Origin: Macrobrachium rosenbergii
Lineage: Eukaryota > Arthropoda > Malacostraca > Decapoda > Palaemonidae
Direction of reading: 5' to 3'
NCBI RefSeq assembly: GCF_040412425.1
Contig: NC_089789.1
Location: 30,586,106 to 30,650,105, forward strand
Length of the DNA stretch: 64,000 nucleotides
Shown here: positions 51,678 through 64,000 of the stretch, piece by piece
How the letters are laid out: each line of letters opens with the position of its first letter
How positions within the stretch are numbered: position 1 is the stretch's first letter
Notes under the pieces: generated by a model
Seen by the model: the letters and a program-made list of their open reading frames with translations, nothing else
Told to the model about the DNA's origin: nothing
Database searches by the model: none
Translations under genes and position numbers: made by a program

Positions 51678-52767
51678 AGAACACCATTAAGTTTCCACAG
51701 ACGACGTATTTTTAGACTTCAATAATAATCAAAGAATTCCAGAAACTTTGCAATACTTCGAGAAGCTTTTAAAAGGGCGCTTTCGTAAAAGTTAAGGAAT
51801 AGTCCCCAGAAGTTCTCTCTTTTTTGCACCCAGAATGAATTTAGTAAGGCGTTGGGACGAGGAGACAAACGGACAGACTCTTATACAAAGCTAAAACGAG
51901 AGAGAGACAGACAGACAGAGAGATAGAGAAGAGCAGCATAGTGATAGGAATGGCCAAGGGAAATTGACATGAATAAGCTAAAGGTTATGTTAGTGAGACG
52001 CTGTTTGGGACAAACACACAGACAGACAGGAGACCCGGAGACAACTAGGTAAATATAAAATAAATTAGATAAAAAAAAATTAAATAATGGGTCAAAAACA
52101 AGCGGATGCCTTTCCGTCTCATAATCGTGTTATGGGTACTACAGTAGATGTACCGCTCACTCAAAAAATATAGACAGAAATATCTGGGTGAAAATGTACT
52201 CCTTTACCACGAGTGAATTTACTGTATTACTCTTGCGCAAGCGTACTGAAGAGAGAGAGAGAGAGAGATTTCAGGGAAAATTCTGGAGGGAAAAGTACAA
52301 AGAGAAATGCAGTAAAAAGAAATATTTTTTGTTCTGTAACTATAAAAGGCCACGTATCTTCAGGTGATCCACAGGTAGTATAAATCTGTAAATGCATCAT
52401 ACAAGTTTTAAAATAATAATAAAATATTGTATAACCTAATACAACGTATTATTGAGCACCCTCATACAAAGTCCAGTGCCCAGCAGTGGAGCATGAGAAG
52501 CTACAGTGATCATTTCAAATGTATTTCACTGTATATCTCCAGATGCGTCAGTATCGATAAGACAACAAAAGATATAAATAACTAAATATTTATCGTTTGT
52601 GTTTATCATTGGCTAAACATGTTTCACATGGCTAGAGGGTTCAAGCAAACAGTTATGCAAACAATAATGCCTCGTTGCAGACATCATGGCTATTGGTTCC
52701 TAATTAATATTGTGTACCTCTTGATAAAAAAAAATCATGGGCTATGTCAGAGTACCTACCCTCCTAC
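51678..52767. other. Intronic, no gene seen
   Basis: A-rich, with small GA/GACA repeats at 51897-51930 and (GA)n at 52251-52269. Confidence 0.5.
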
Positions 52768-53052
52768 ACGTTATGCCGTTAGTGCACCTCACGCGGGCCA
52801 CTGTAAGCACTAACTTAAGGTTCTTTGCAGCGTCCCTTCGACCCCAAGCTGCAACCCCTTTCATTCTTTTTACTGTACCTCCAGTCATATTCTCTTACTT
52901 CCATCATGCTATCCATCCTCTCCTGATAATTGTTTCTTTGTGCGTAGTACACTTTTCAAACCTTTCTCCTTCCATTTTCCCTTTCAGCGCTGAATGACCT
53001 CACAGGACCCCAGCTCTTGGCCTTTGGCCTAAATTCTCTATTCAGTTCTATA
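52768..53052 (-). mobile_element. SINE family S1, copy 5 (in TBC1D30 intron)
   Basis: Read on the - strand it has the AGGCCAAAGGCCAAGAGCTG head and a nearly full body, with GTGCACTAACGGCATAA near the end. Some internal loss around 52930. Confidence 0.78.
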
Positions 53053-53128
53053 TCAAAGTACGATCCTTGATTCTGTCTGAAGTCTTAAATATCTTCGGAA
53101 AATCTTCAAGTCTCGAAAGTTATTATTG

Positions 53129-53130
<2 letters not shown>

Positions 53131-53202
<72 letters not shown>
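53131..53202. repeat. (TA)n microsatellite
   Basis: About 36 TA units. Confidence 0.97.
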
Positions 53203-53205
<3 letters not shown>

Positions 53206-53687
53206 TTATTGTTTAAGTGAAATATGTTTATAAAAATTTACTCATAATAAATGCAGACATACCTGGTAGCATTCACACTTAGCTGAGGAGAGAGATTTGA
53301 AAGGTAATCCCGCCGCCTGTTAACATAAAGCTAATTCCTGTAAATGATGTTATTTTATTTCCCGAATTTGTAATTTGATATACGAATTTTTACACCCGAA
53401 ATATCTCTACGCCTTTTCCTCTGTGAAATTTCAGCGACTATTTAGCCAATATATTAAAAAGGCTGTGTAACATGGACTATGTTTTAATGTTTTATTTAAC
53501 GTGCAGTTGTAATATGTTTTAATACCAAGAGATTAATGTTTTTACGCAAAATGTTTCATTTGAATCCAAGTAAAAGGAAAATTAAAAGTGCATACTCTGA
53601 CATGATCCGTTTGAAATCCCCTCCTTTTACATTGCAAGATTTGTTATTATTCTTGTGTTTACCATTTATATATGTAGACATTCACAA

Positions 53688-53690
<3 letters not shown>
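53203..53690. other. Intronic, no gene seen
   Basis: AT-rich and apparently unique. Confidence 0.5.

Positions 53691-53752
<62 letters not shown>
53691..53752. repeat. (TA)n microsatellite
   Basis: About 31 TA units. Confidence 0.97.
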
Positions 53753-53755
<3 letters not shown>

Positions 53756-53817
53756 TAATTGAATGTCAACAATACCCTCTAAACTTCTCGAATTCTTCAC
53801 ACTTTTCCGATAAGCTG

Positions 53818-54013
53818 GTCACTACAAAGCCTTGTACCCAAATGCAAGAATATGAAGTAATTCTGATGTCCGTAGCAGAATTCGAACTCACGTCTAGAGT
53901 ATCAGATCAGCACGTAACCTCGTTCTGAGACTCTGGATACGGATTCGAATCCTGCTGCGGACATCAGAATTACTTCATTATTCTTGCATGTGGAGCTAAG
54001 GCTTTGTAGTGAC
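53818..54013. repeat. 196-bp foldback with tRNA-like B-box motifs on both strands
   Basis: The arms 53818-53887 and 53941-54013 pair (GTCACTACAAAGCCTT, GAAGTAATTCTGATGTCCG). Each arm carries a Pol III B-box-like sequence: GGATTCGAATCC at 53941-53952, and on the other strand GAGTTCGAATTC from 53876-53887. The loop between looks tRNA-derived (GATCAGCACGTAACCTCG). Two head-to-head tRNA-related SINE pieces are a plausible origin. Confidence 0.7.
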
Positions 54014-54056
54014 AAGCATAACTAAAACTCTGGAGAAAACGAGAAGTAAAGAGGGC

Positions 54057-54063
<7 letters not shown>

Positions 54064-54147
<84 letters not shown>

Positions 54148-54156
54148 GTATGTATT
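54064..54156. repeat. (TA)n(TATG)n microsatellite
   Basis: About 36 TA units, then five GTAT units. Confidence 0.96.
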
Positions 54157-54170
54157 ATATATACAGTATA

Positions 54171-54388
54171 TAGAGAAAAGTTAAATATACCTTAGTTTAA
54201 CAGACTACTGAGCTGATTAACAGCTCTCCTAGGGCTGGCCCGAAGGATTAGATTTATTTGACTTGGCTAAAACCAGTTGGTTACCTAGCAACGGGACCTA
54301 CAGCTTATTGTGGAATCCAAACCACATTATACCGAGAAATGAATTTCTATCACCAGAAACAAATTCCTCTAATTCTTCATTGACCGGT

Positions 54389-54392
<4 letters not shown>
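54171..54392 (+). mobile_element. SINE family S2 (tRNA-related type), 3' part lost into (CT)n
   Basis: TTAACAGACTACTGAGCTGA, CTCCTAGGGCTGGCCCGAAG, GGTTACCTAGCAACGGGACC and ATTGACCGGTCGGA form a block I recognise from many decapod sequences. In those the GGTCGGA is normally followed by a tRNA-like segment; here (CT)n begins at 54393. Confidence 0.7.

Positions 54393-54463
<71 letters not shown>
54393..54463. repeat. (CT)n microsatellite at a SINE end
   Basis: About 35 CT units abutting SINE S2. Confidence 0.97.
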
Positions 54464-54467
<4 letters not shown>

Positions 54468-55426
54468 GAAATTTACTCCCTCATCTGGCACTGGGTTTAA
54501 AGGGTAAAAGAAAAAGAAATCTTAGAGGGAAGGAAAAGCTTTCAGCTCAAACAAAAGAAACTCGAAGTAAGCTTTAGCTAAGAGGCAACTATTCCAAAAA
54601 AAATGTCCAAGTTTTTCAAACAAAGGCATTTCTATAGGTCTTTTTCTCCAGAACCAGGCTATCTCTCTGTATACGTCCGTTATTAGTCTGTCAGTGTACT
54701 TGCAAGTCTGAATGATTCTGTATAAAGCCTTCTAGAAGTTGTTCAGAATCCAGTATCGTCTGTTCAAAAAGGTCTCAATTCTTCCTATGGAATTTTGATG
54801 CAGATCAATAACTTTTCTTCATTTCTAAGAGGGTTTGCTCCCTTTTCCCTCGAATTCAAATAGTGCTCCTATTATATTATTGCCTTTCTCTTATTTTTAA
54901 GAAAAAAAAAAAAAAAGAATCGAATTCTTGCATTTCTCTTTCATTGTCTCATGATGAAACTTCAAAGTCTCTCCGTCAAAAGAAGAAAATTTTTTTTCAG
55001 AAGTTCTTTATCAGAGTTGTTGCAAATTCTCAGAACCATTTCATTGTGCAGTAAATAAGTACTCATTCCCTTTTCATCAGACAGGAGGGATATTTTCAGC
55101 GATTTTCTTATCTTGATTTCAGTTTAAAAAATTTCTTTTTCCGAGTACCCGAGGAATTTTGATGTTAACCATTTGAGTCTAAAACCTGGGACAATAATCG
55201 TGGATCATTATGTGATTTTTTCCTCTCATAGATATTTTTTTACACTTCATAATTTACTTTTGCATAAAATTCTAGTCCGGGTAAGAAGAAAAGTGCTTCG
55301 ATTTTTAATTGAGTAGTGTTATATTAGCATATATTTTTACGAGGGAAAGAGCATTCTCATAAAAGACAATTTTATCGTCTCATAGGTAGAGTTTACTGGA
55401 CATAAGACCCAAAATTGTTATAGACC
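54464..55426. other. Intronic, no gene seen
   Basis: T-rich and A-rich, apparently unique. Confidence 0.5.
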
Positions 55427-55817
55427 TTTTTAGTTTTCTATATAGAAAACTATTGTGCCGGCTTTATCTATCCGTCCGCACTCTGTTCTGTCCGCCCTCA
55501 GATCTTAAAACTACAGAGGCTAGAGGGCTGCAAATTGGTATGTTGATCATCCACCTTCCAGTCATCAAACATACCAAATTGCAGCCATGTAGCCTCAGTA
55601 GTTTTCATTTTATTCAAGGTTAAAGTTAGCCATAATCGTGCTTCAGGCAGCGCAACAACACAGGCCACCACAGCCGGCTGAGAGTTTCATGGGCCACGGT
55701 TCATACAGCATTATACCGAGACCACCTAAAGATAGATCTGTTTTCGGTGGCCTTGATTATGCACTGTACAGAAAACTCTATTGCGCCGAAGAAACTTCGG
55801 CGCATTTTTTACTTGTT
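55427..55817 (+). mobile_element. Hairpin-rich element H1, copy 6 (145 bases before TBC1D30 exon 2)
   Basis: The left palindrome is AGTTTTCTATATAGAAAACT, a perfect 20-base palindrome here. The central inverted repeat is present, and the 3' stem is TTGCGCCGAAG with CTTCGGCGCA followed by TTTTTTACTTG. Confidence 0.88.
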
Positions 55818-55905
55818 CCTTTTTCAGATCAACTTGGCTCTACTGAATTAGTCTTACTTGCAGCCTTGTCCGTGTCTCATTGAAACTTTTTTTTTTTTTT
55901 CGCAG

Positions 55906-55962
55906 TCCTTTCTTTATCGCTGGCGTACAAGACTGACTATAGTATCTCTGTCTTCATTGCAG
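55906..55962 (+). other. Possible in-frame 5' extension of TBC1D30 exon 2 (alternative acceptor)
   Basis: A run of 14 T followed by CGCAG at 55901-55905 is a stronger-looking 3' splice site than the one at 55962. The 57 bases between them are open in the exon frame, have no stop, and would insert 19 residues (SFLYRWRTRLTIVSLSSLQ) between RRR and LWLTL. Vertebrate TBC1D30 has no such insert, so the downstream acceptor is taken as the main one. Confidence 0.45.
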
Positions 55963-56088
55963 TTATGGCTGACTCTGTCTGAGAAGCATCTGCAAGCCAG
56001 GGGCGTCGATTGGTCGCATGCGCAGAGATTCTGTTTCAACGAGTGGTCCAACCCTGACGACGACGAACTCGGGGATCAAATTGTTAAG
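55963..56088 (+). CDS. TBC1D30: TBC1D30 orthologue, next exon of the TBC domain
   Basis: Forty-two codons begin LWLTLSEKHLQARGVDWSHA and end with FCFNEWSNPDDDELGDQIVK. They match the vertebrate TBC1D30 segment (VWLTLADHYL, FTFNERSNPDDD, GIQIVKDLHR) residue for residue in the key positions. The acceptor is CATTGCAG at 55961-55962 and the donor is GTAGGT at 56089, both phase 0. The junction with exon 46243-46370 gives EFRRR-LWLTL, as expected for the first helices of a TBC domain. The arginine-finger (IxxDxxR) and glutamine-finger (YxQ) motifs of TBC GAPs should lie in later exons; the next expected sequence (DLHRTGCSSYCGQE-like) was not seen before the window end. A (CT)n/(TA)n tract begins 62 bases after the donor. 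Confidence 0.95.
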
Positions 56089-56145
56089 GTAGGTCAGAGG
56101 CTACACCAAAATTTAATAGTACTGCAATACATGATTGAAGGTATG

Positions 56146-56943
<798 letters not shown>

Positions 56944-57004
<61 letters not shown>

Positions 57005-57112
57005 TATATATATACACATGTATGTATACATATGTAAAAATATATTTATATATATATATAATACATATATATGTATATATACACATATATATACTGTATA
57101 TATACATGTATA
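56944..57112. repeat. Imperfect (TA)n complex
   Basis: Two pure (TA)n blocks to 57014, then ACATATATATA-type steps. Confidence 0.93.
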
Positions 57113-58102
57113 GAGGTCCCTCTCCAGCATTCGTTGCGTTCGTTATGTCCTTTTTACTCGGAAATGCACGGAATGACCCCGTTGCATTTAGAGTTTCATC
57201 TGGCGAGTGCCTCCTCACCCACACTGCTCCCTTTCCCACCATTTGTTGCACTTTAGCACCTTAACAGCCCTTCACTGTTTGCAATATTGCAATTCCCGTC
57301 CCGAAGCTTTCACCAATTTCTGGCAGTTCTCCGCACCGTCCTCAGCAGATGTCAGCCGTCACACGCTGACTGCTTCACGATCACTTGTTCTGTCCACGAC
57401 GTGGTATCTCATTCATTCATAAGTGCAGCGGCGCCGCATAATGGATGTTGTGTATCGTGGCCCACGTTATTTTATACCAAGACCATTAATCTTACTGTAT
57501 TTACTCTTTTGCAACTTTTCCCTTCTTCGTCAGATCTGTGAATCGTTCCAAACAAACGGCAACCCACATCCAGAGCCACACAAACAAGTATTACATGTAT
57601 ATTCGAAAACAAACACTCATATATAAGAGCATATTCATCCGAATATGCCTAAAATATACATGTACACATTTACATATAAACATACTTGTTTGTATGCATA
57701 AATAGCCGTACTTCTTTGTCTATCTCTAATTTCCTTGAGTATCTGCGGAGCCCGTTAGGTTAAAATGACTCCTCTGTCGTCCATGTTTAAGCAGCACACT
57801 CCATTGCGATGTCGCGATAATGGACACATAAACTCGAGAGGCATAAATGGCGCTGTTTGCACAGCAAACTGGCTCCTAATTGCACGTATAATAGCGTTCA
57901 TATTTCGCGTTCGTGCGCCTTTCCTTAGGAAACAGCGCCACGGGGGAACAGGTTGCATGTTCCGCATGTGTTCAAATTGCGTCCCTATTGGGATCCCATT
58001 ATTAGAATAAGCTCTTAGCTTTATTACAGCGTTGTATAAATGAAAGAAATGAGAGACCTGATACGGTAGGTTATGTGGTAACGATATTGTCTGGTGTGTA
58101 TA

Positions 58103-58105
<3 letters not shown>
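57113..58105. other. No assigned gene; GC-richer to 57550
   Basis: 57113-57550 has more balanced composition and several overlapping open frames, none with a recognised motif. The rest is apparently unique. Confidence 0.4.

Positions 58106-58175
<70 letters not shown>
58106..58175. repeat. (TA)n microsatellite
   Basis: About 35 TA units. Confidence 0.96.
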
Positions 58176-58176
<1 letters not shown>

Positions 58177-58292
58177 TCGTATATACATGGAATGGGGTCT
58201 GGTGCTGGGGTCTCTTCATTTTTTTATTCTTTGGGACTCAAATCTGTGTAGTGAAAAGCATATCCAAAAAGTTAAAACGTTATTATGGGATA

Positions 58293-59130
<838 letters not shown>

Positions 59131-60040
59131 TACAGCTTATACCCTTACTCTGACGTTTTATAACAAACATTTGAAGTACACACCATCTTCCATGTCTAAA
59201 CCCACACTTTTCTTCCCACATCATTTTACTATCTCAATCCAAATCTACGAGACACCTTCCCTGATAAGCTAATTAATGTTTATACCCTTTACTTCTTATA
59301 TTCTCTTCTATCATACCTGCCCTTCTACAGCTGAACAATTATTCCTGTCACCCGTTTCTCCAGAACCTTGCCGTAATCCAGACATACCTTACTTGCCCCA
59401 GTCAATCAGTCTCACACTTTCACCACTGTACCACATTTCATCTATAATCCCATTAAATTCTGGGGGTATATCCACTCTCCAAACTATTAATCGCCTTTCT
59501 GACATTCTCAACAACCACTTCTACAGCCATTCTCAAACTTAACAAGTCCCTTCACTTCTTGCATCATTCGGCTCTGCTTCTCTTCTCTTTCCCACATTCA
59601 ACAAATCATCAAAATATAGACTCCATTAACTCAGGACTGCACTTTCTTTTGGCAGTATTTCCCTGGATGCATTTTTAACTTGGATATCCATGTGCTCATT
59701 AATCTCTCTCTGCATTTACTTCCTTGTAGAGCAACTTAATTTCCAGCTTCCTGAAGTCCTTGCTTACCTTCTTCCTCCATATTCTATTACATGCCTCCTG
59801 TTCCTCTCTTGCCTTCCTCTTTACTTCCTTATCCTCCTCTTGCAATTTAAAACACAAACTTCCCTTCTGTCTTGCAACTGCACTGCAAATAATCTCCTTT
59901 TCCTTCATTGAACTTGTCATTTACTAGTCCACCATTCACAGGTTGAGTTGTGTCAAACTCTAGTCCATTGTCGTCCACTTTTTCCTTATATGTTCTCATC
60001 CCTTTGTTCCTATCAAACTTGCCTGTCTTAGTTACCATTG
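59131..60040 (-). mobile_element. Decayed non-LTR retrotransposon reverse transcriptase (family B)
   Basis: On the - strand at 59218-59177 one frame reads WEEKCGFRHGRWCV, the conserved (E)EQCGFRxGRGC motif of a common arthropod LINE group. In another frame ISLSGKVSRRFGLR (about 59270-59229) fits the ISLLS-GKV motif just before it. Further upstream DEMWYSGESVRLIDW (about 59430) fits the AEMLKYGGE segment. At 59920-59699 the frame with RKKVSKDFRKLEIKLLYKEV resembles the linker before the RT palm. Stops and frameshifts are frequent, so it is a dead relic. The YADD box was not found. Confidence 0.75.
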
Positions 60041-60300
60041 CTGCAACATTTTACCCAAGCTTCTCCGACTTAAATTTCTATTTTCCTTAGGTATTTCTTC
60101 GCCCTGTCCTTTTTCCTTTATCACATCCATCAACCTGCTCTTCCATCTACCCCATGCTCACGTGTTATCTAACCAACTCCTTTTTCGTAAGTAGAATTAT
60201 GAGCATTCTCCATCGGAAACCTTGTATTTTGAGACAATAAAGGCCCTTTCACACACATGGCTACTTGTACTACAGGAACTCCATGTCTACTCACATTGCC

Positions 60301-60302
<2 letters not shown>

Positions 60303-60373
<71 letters not shown>
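60303..60373. repeat. (CT)n microsatellite
   Basis: About 35 CT units. Confidence 0.97.
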
Positions 60374-60376
<3 letters not shown>

Positions 60377-61031
60377 TACCTTCACGTTTAAACCGCGTAG
60401 GACAACCGCCCTTTCATGTTATGTTCCCCAAGTGCTGTAAGGCATGGATAGATTCCGACTCCTAAAAACACTTTCTTTCACTCTGTTCCTTTCCAGTCCT
60501 GGCTTATACACGCTCATTATTACTACCTTTCCTCCTGCCACACTCAGTCAAACCCATGCAGAGTTCGAACTAATACGTTTGAACTTTGTTGCTCCTTCCA
60601 TAGTCTCCCTGAACAATTTCTTCGCTTTCCCCAGCTCCGCACCTTTCAGCTTCCCCATTCCTGAACACGCTGCCCTTTCACCTTTGCCCTATTTAGTGCT
60701 AAAATACCTTGTTTTCTCCCCTTAAACAAATCAGTTACCAGGAATGTTTTATATTCCACACCACACCTTTACGCAGTCGAAAACCTAGGACTCGCTATTC
60801 TATTTTCGTATTTTTTTTTTTTTTTGCAATATGTGCAGGGCATAGGGCTACAAGCCCCATGCCCCTGGCTATCAATGACTTCCATACCAAGCAGGGAGAC
60901 AAGAATGCTTATTACCATCCCGGCATTCCTCAGGAGTGAAGAAGAGGAAACCATTAGTCTCATATGAAGAGCCTCCTCTGTCATTTAGGGGGCATTTTTT
61001 CTAACCAGTGGGTCCACATCCTTAATTGGTG

Positions 61032-61032
<1 letters not shown>
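60374..61032. other. No gene seen; probable repeat fragment at 60820
   Basis: A block at 60825-61000 (GTGCAGGGCATAGGGCTACA, CCATACCAAGCAGGGAGAC, CATTCCTCAGGAGTGAAGAA, CATTTAGGGGGCATTTTTTC) looks like a decapod interspersed repeat remembered from other sequences. Not classified. Confidence 0.35.

Positions 61033-61072
<40 letters not shown>
61033..61072. repeat. (CT)n microsatellite
   Basis: About 20 CT units. Confidence 0.95.
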
Positions 61073-61076
<4 letters not shown>

Positions 61077-61262
61077 TATGTTGGTGAATATAGTTCTCTA
61101 GTACATTGCCAAAGTGGCATATTCACTGCCCTCCCTTATACGAGGCAAACGAGAAGAAATGAAATAAAATATGATAACATACTGGAAACGGAAGACAAGT
61201 GTGAGAAAGTTGTTCAACTAAATGGAAAATACCAGGCATACCTACATACGTACAAACACACA

Positions 61263-61386
<124 letters not shown>

Positions 61387-61611
61387 AGAGAAAGAGAGAC
61401 GGCATGTCGATTGGTGGAGGGTTGCATGGTCGCCCTTGTAATAAACAAACTTCCGGTAAGCCAGAGGCTAATTATACAGAAACTTCAGGAAGTTGACAGA
61501 TTACCATTATTAGTTTGTCCCGTGGAATGTTAACCGTCCCACATTGCAAAGAAGAGAAGGGATATCTTCTAAAGACCAGAGCCTTCAGGAGAACTGGCGC
61601 TTCTTGTTTAC

Positions 61612-61867
61612 TGGGAGGTTGTACTGGAGGTAATACTTGAGCTCATAGGTTGTACTTGGAGGTAATACTTGACATCATAGGTTGTACTTGGAGGTAATAC
61701 TTGGGCTCATAGGTTGTACTTGGAGGTAATACTTGAGCTCATAGGTTGTACTTGGAGGTAATACTTGGGCTCATAGGTTGTACTTGGGGGTAATACTTAG
61801 CTCATAGATTGTACTTGGAGGTAATACTTGAGTTCATAGGTTGTACTTGGAGGTAATACTTGAGCTC
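61612..61867. repeat. 32-bp minisatellite, eight units
   Basis: The unit is GGTTGTACTTGGAGGTAATA plus CTTGAGCTCATA. Confidence 0.95.
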
Positions 61868-63017
61868 TTTAAGGTTCTGTTTGGATAATTGAATTGCTAC
61901 TTGAGCCCTGTTTGGGCTGTACTCATTATACGAAGATGCACCGGAAGAAAATATTTAACTAGAACTGAAGTATTAAAATTTATTTATTATAATTAATGCC
62001 ATTAGACGATGTTTAGTTACGAAAGTGAACTCAGAATTAGGCAGCCGCAAAACACTAATAAAATAATGTCTATTTTCAAGATGCTTCTGTGTTCAATTCA
62101 GTCCCAGTTTTGTTTACCCTCGGAACAAAATTAATCACACGTGATTAATTGCTTTTTTAAGTCGTTTATCATCCCACGGAATTTAACTCTGCATTGGTTA
62201 TAGTATGCTTTCATTTTCGAATTCGTGTTTTCTTTGTGCTTGTTGCCTTCCCGAATCCAATTCTGAACTAGCCCCTTTGTTAGTATTGAATTGGTGGTTT
62301 GCGAAATTCGCAGTATGATTAGCGGATTTATTTTTTCAGTTTAGATCCGTTATACATTGGGAAATTTGACTAAATGTTAACAGTTTAGAATTTTTCCTTT
62401 ATTCAGTCCTGGAAAGTAGCTTGGACTCCTAATTTTGAAATATTTGTATTTCGACTCCCAAATTGTCTTCAAGACAATTATGTTTAATGTTGGAGATATG
62501 ATGATGATGATGATGATGATGATTATTATTATTATAGACATTTATTTTAGACAAACCAAAAAAGTCCAGTTACTTGCTTTAATAGAATAGAATACAGAGA
62601 CAATAGCATTTCAGATAAGGATAGATTAAGACATTTAAAAAGTTCACATTTATGTCAGTGGACAACATTAGAGAAAATAATAGATCGTGCAGAATGAAAA
62701 TACTATAATGAGAGTGTATCCGCTCCGTACGATTCCAGGCCCGGATAAAAGAGGAGGGCTAAGGCCAGGATCGACGCCCTTGGATGAAAAAGTTACTGAA
62801 ATTTGCGTCAAACCTTAGTCATCCGGTGCGACCAGGAGTGGGTCACAATAAGGCCGGAAGGCAAACAGACTAAGAGCACAAGGGAGGAGACAGAGTAACA
62901 CCATAAATTAATGTGCGTTGCAGAGAGGTTGATTGAGGCATAATAAACGAACCAGTCAAGGCAGCGGACACTTGCAAAAGTTATCATAAAAAAGAATTAT
63001 TTTAGTAGCTAGGATCA

Positions 63018-63019
<2 letters not shown>
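61868..63019. other. No gene seen; (ATG)n(ATT)n at 62498
   Basis: A (GAT)n/(TTA)n tract of about 38 bases lies at 62498-62535. A more GC-rich block at 62700-62880 is unclassified. Confidence 0.45.

Positions 63020-63074
<55 letters not shown>
63020..63074. repeat. (CT)n microsatellite
   Basis: About 27 CT units. Confidence 0.97.
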
Positions 63075-63076
<2 letters not shown>

Positions 63077-64000
63077 CAGTTGTTGAAATCAGGTATCTAG
63101 GTACCTAGTGTAAAAACCGTTTTGCCTCTCAACATAAAAATTCTGTAATAAAAGAGAAATAGGCCTACACACGAATAAACTGGTAACATTCTCTATCGTA
63201 CGCTGGACAGCTTCTGCTAAGTATAGATGATAGATAAGACATATTTTCCCCAAACACAAGTCACGCACTAAAAAAATGACCAGCTGCGGTACAATAATTT
63301 CGTCACTCTCTCGGACAGCGCTGACTGAATTGCGGTGAGATGGGCATTGGGCTGTCACTTAGCATTCGCTTCACAGATTTGGACGCGTTCAGTTGCTCTC
63401 CTAATCTGATTACGTCTGATTGCTAACGCACCATTGTTGAATGCGATTGCTTCCTTGGTTTAGGGACATTCGAAGTTTGTCCACTTGCTCTCTAAACGTA
63501 GATTCATAGTTACTGAACTTGTTTAGCTGATTTCAATTGTGAAGTTTTTATTCTAGAGTGTTCGATGGTTTATTTGGTCTGAGCGCTATTTTTTAAAACT
63601 GCCAAAACGGGACATGTTCGATTGTTTTTTTTTTTGTTGGATGCAATCCATTACTCAGTAGTTCCTCTAGCTGAATTACTTTTCAGATTCAGGACATTTG
63701 TTTTATTATAAAAACGGTTATATTCGTTCATATATTATCCCGATTTAGACATTCGGGTGGCTTACGATGTGGAAACTTTGTTTCCTCTACGGTTATGAGC
63801 TGTTCGTTTCAACAGCTCTCTTAGTTTCTGCTTCCTTTTCCTATCACGACTTCAACACGTTCTTTTGCGCAGCAAAGTATTCTCAGTGATGTAAATTATT
63901 TCATCAGCGCTGTCATATCTGTGAGATAAAATGCTCTCAGAAACCGTGATATTATGATGCTTCAAAACTGATAAACCACCAGACTCGATGGAGGACATTC
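63075..64000. other. No gene seen to window end
   Basis: Apparently unique; an 89-residue - strand frame at 63089-63358 shows no known motif. The next TBC1D30 exon was not found here. Confidence 0.5.

Noticed and set aside
53876..53952. Functional tRNA gene
   Set aside because: B-box-like motifs are present, but no full cloverleaf with acceptor stem and clear anticodon could be drawn.
55638..55883. 81-residue open frame before exon 2
   Set aside because: Most of it lies inside hairpin-rich element H1 copy 6, and the same region in other copies is closed by stops.

Overview
This is eukaryotic DNA that is almost entirely non-coding and repeat-dominated. The very high density of long (TA)n, (CT)n, (CA)n and (TAA)n microsatellites, many separate 29-76 bp minisatellites, and several dispersed repeats that I recognise from memory as common in shrimp and crayfish sequence point to a decapod crustacean, perhaps a penaeid-type shrimp. 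No search could be run, so the taxon is an inference.

Only one cellular gene is supported. Two coding exons on the + strand (46243-46370 and 55963-56088) join in frame and encode the start of the Rab-GAP TBC domain of a TBC1D30 orthologue. They have canonical splice sites and a phase-0 intron of about 9.6 kb between them. The rest of the gene was not found; exons are expected on both sides, so much or all of the window may be TBC1D30 introns. Exon 2 has a strong upstream alternative acceptor that would add 19 in-frame residues. Exon 1 is preceded by a tandemly duplicated intron end that includes the polypyrimidine tract.

Layout. 0.3-4 kb: microsatellites and one LINE 3' end. 4.0-6.7 kb: a 62-bp satellite of about 43 units. 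7-12 kb: minisatellite, LINE end, SINE and SSRs. 12.4-13.0 kb: GC-richer patch, eight evenly spaced CCAAT boxes and a perfect CRE. 14.0-14.9 and 15.2-16.3 kb: two more arrays, the second carrying about a dozen E2F-like GCGCGAAA sites. 16.6-17.3 kb: a 76-bp minisatellite split by a hairpin-rich element. 18-29 kb: SSRs, SINEs, a pyrimidine tract, three minisatellites and a 194-bp hairpin. 30.6-31.9 kb: a dead mariner element sitting in (TA)n. 32-46 kb: SINE, LINE ends, a 0.55 kb palindrome fused to a 29-bp array, and other foldbacks. 46-56 kb: the TBC1D30 exons and their intron, which holds a 1.47 kb foldback. 56-64 kb: SSRs, a decayed LINE reverse transcriptase, and a 32-bp array.

The mobile fraction consists of a CR1/L2-like LINE represented only by 3' ends with (TAA)n-type tails (seven copies), a second LINE (two pieces), a mariner, at least two SINE families, and an unclassified 370-425 bp element with six copies, all on the + strand. 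The subterminal inverted repeats and 3' stem-loop of that last family resemble Helentron-derived (DINE/HINE) elements. It, the 1.47 kb foldback and the transcription-factor-site arrays are the best candidates for something undescribed.
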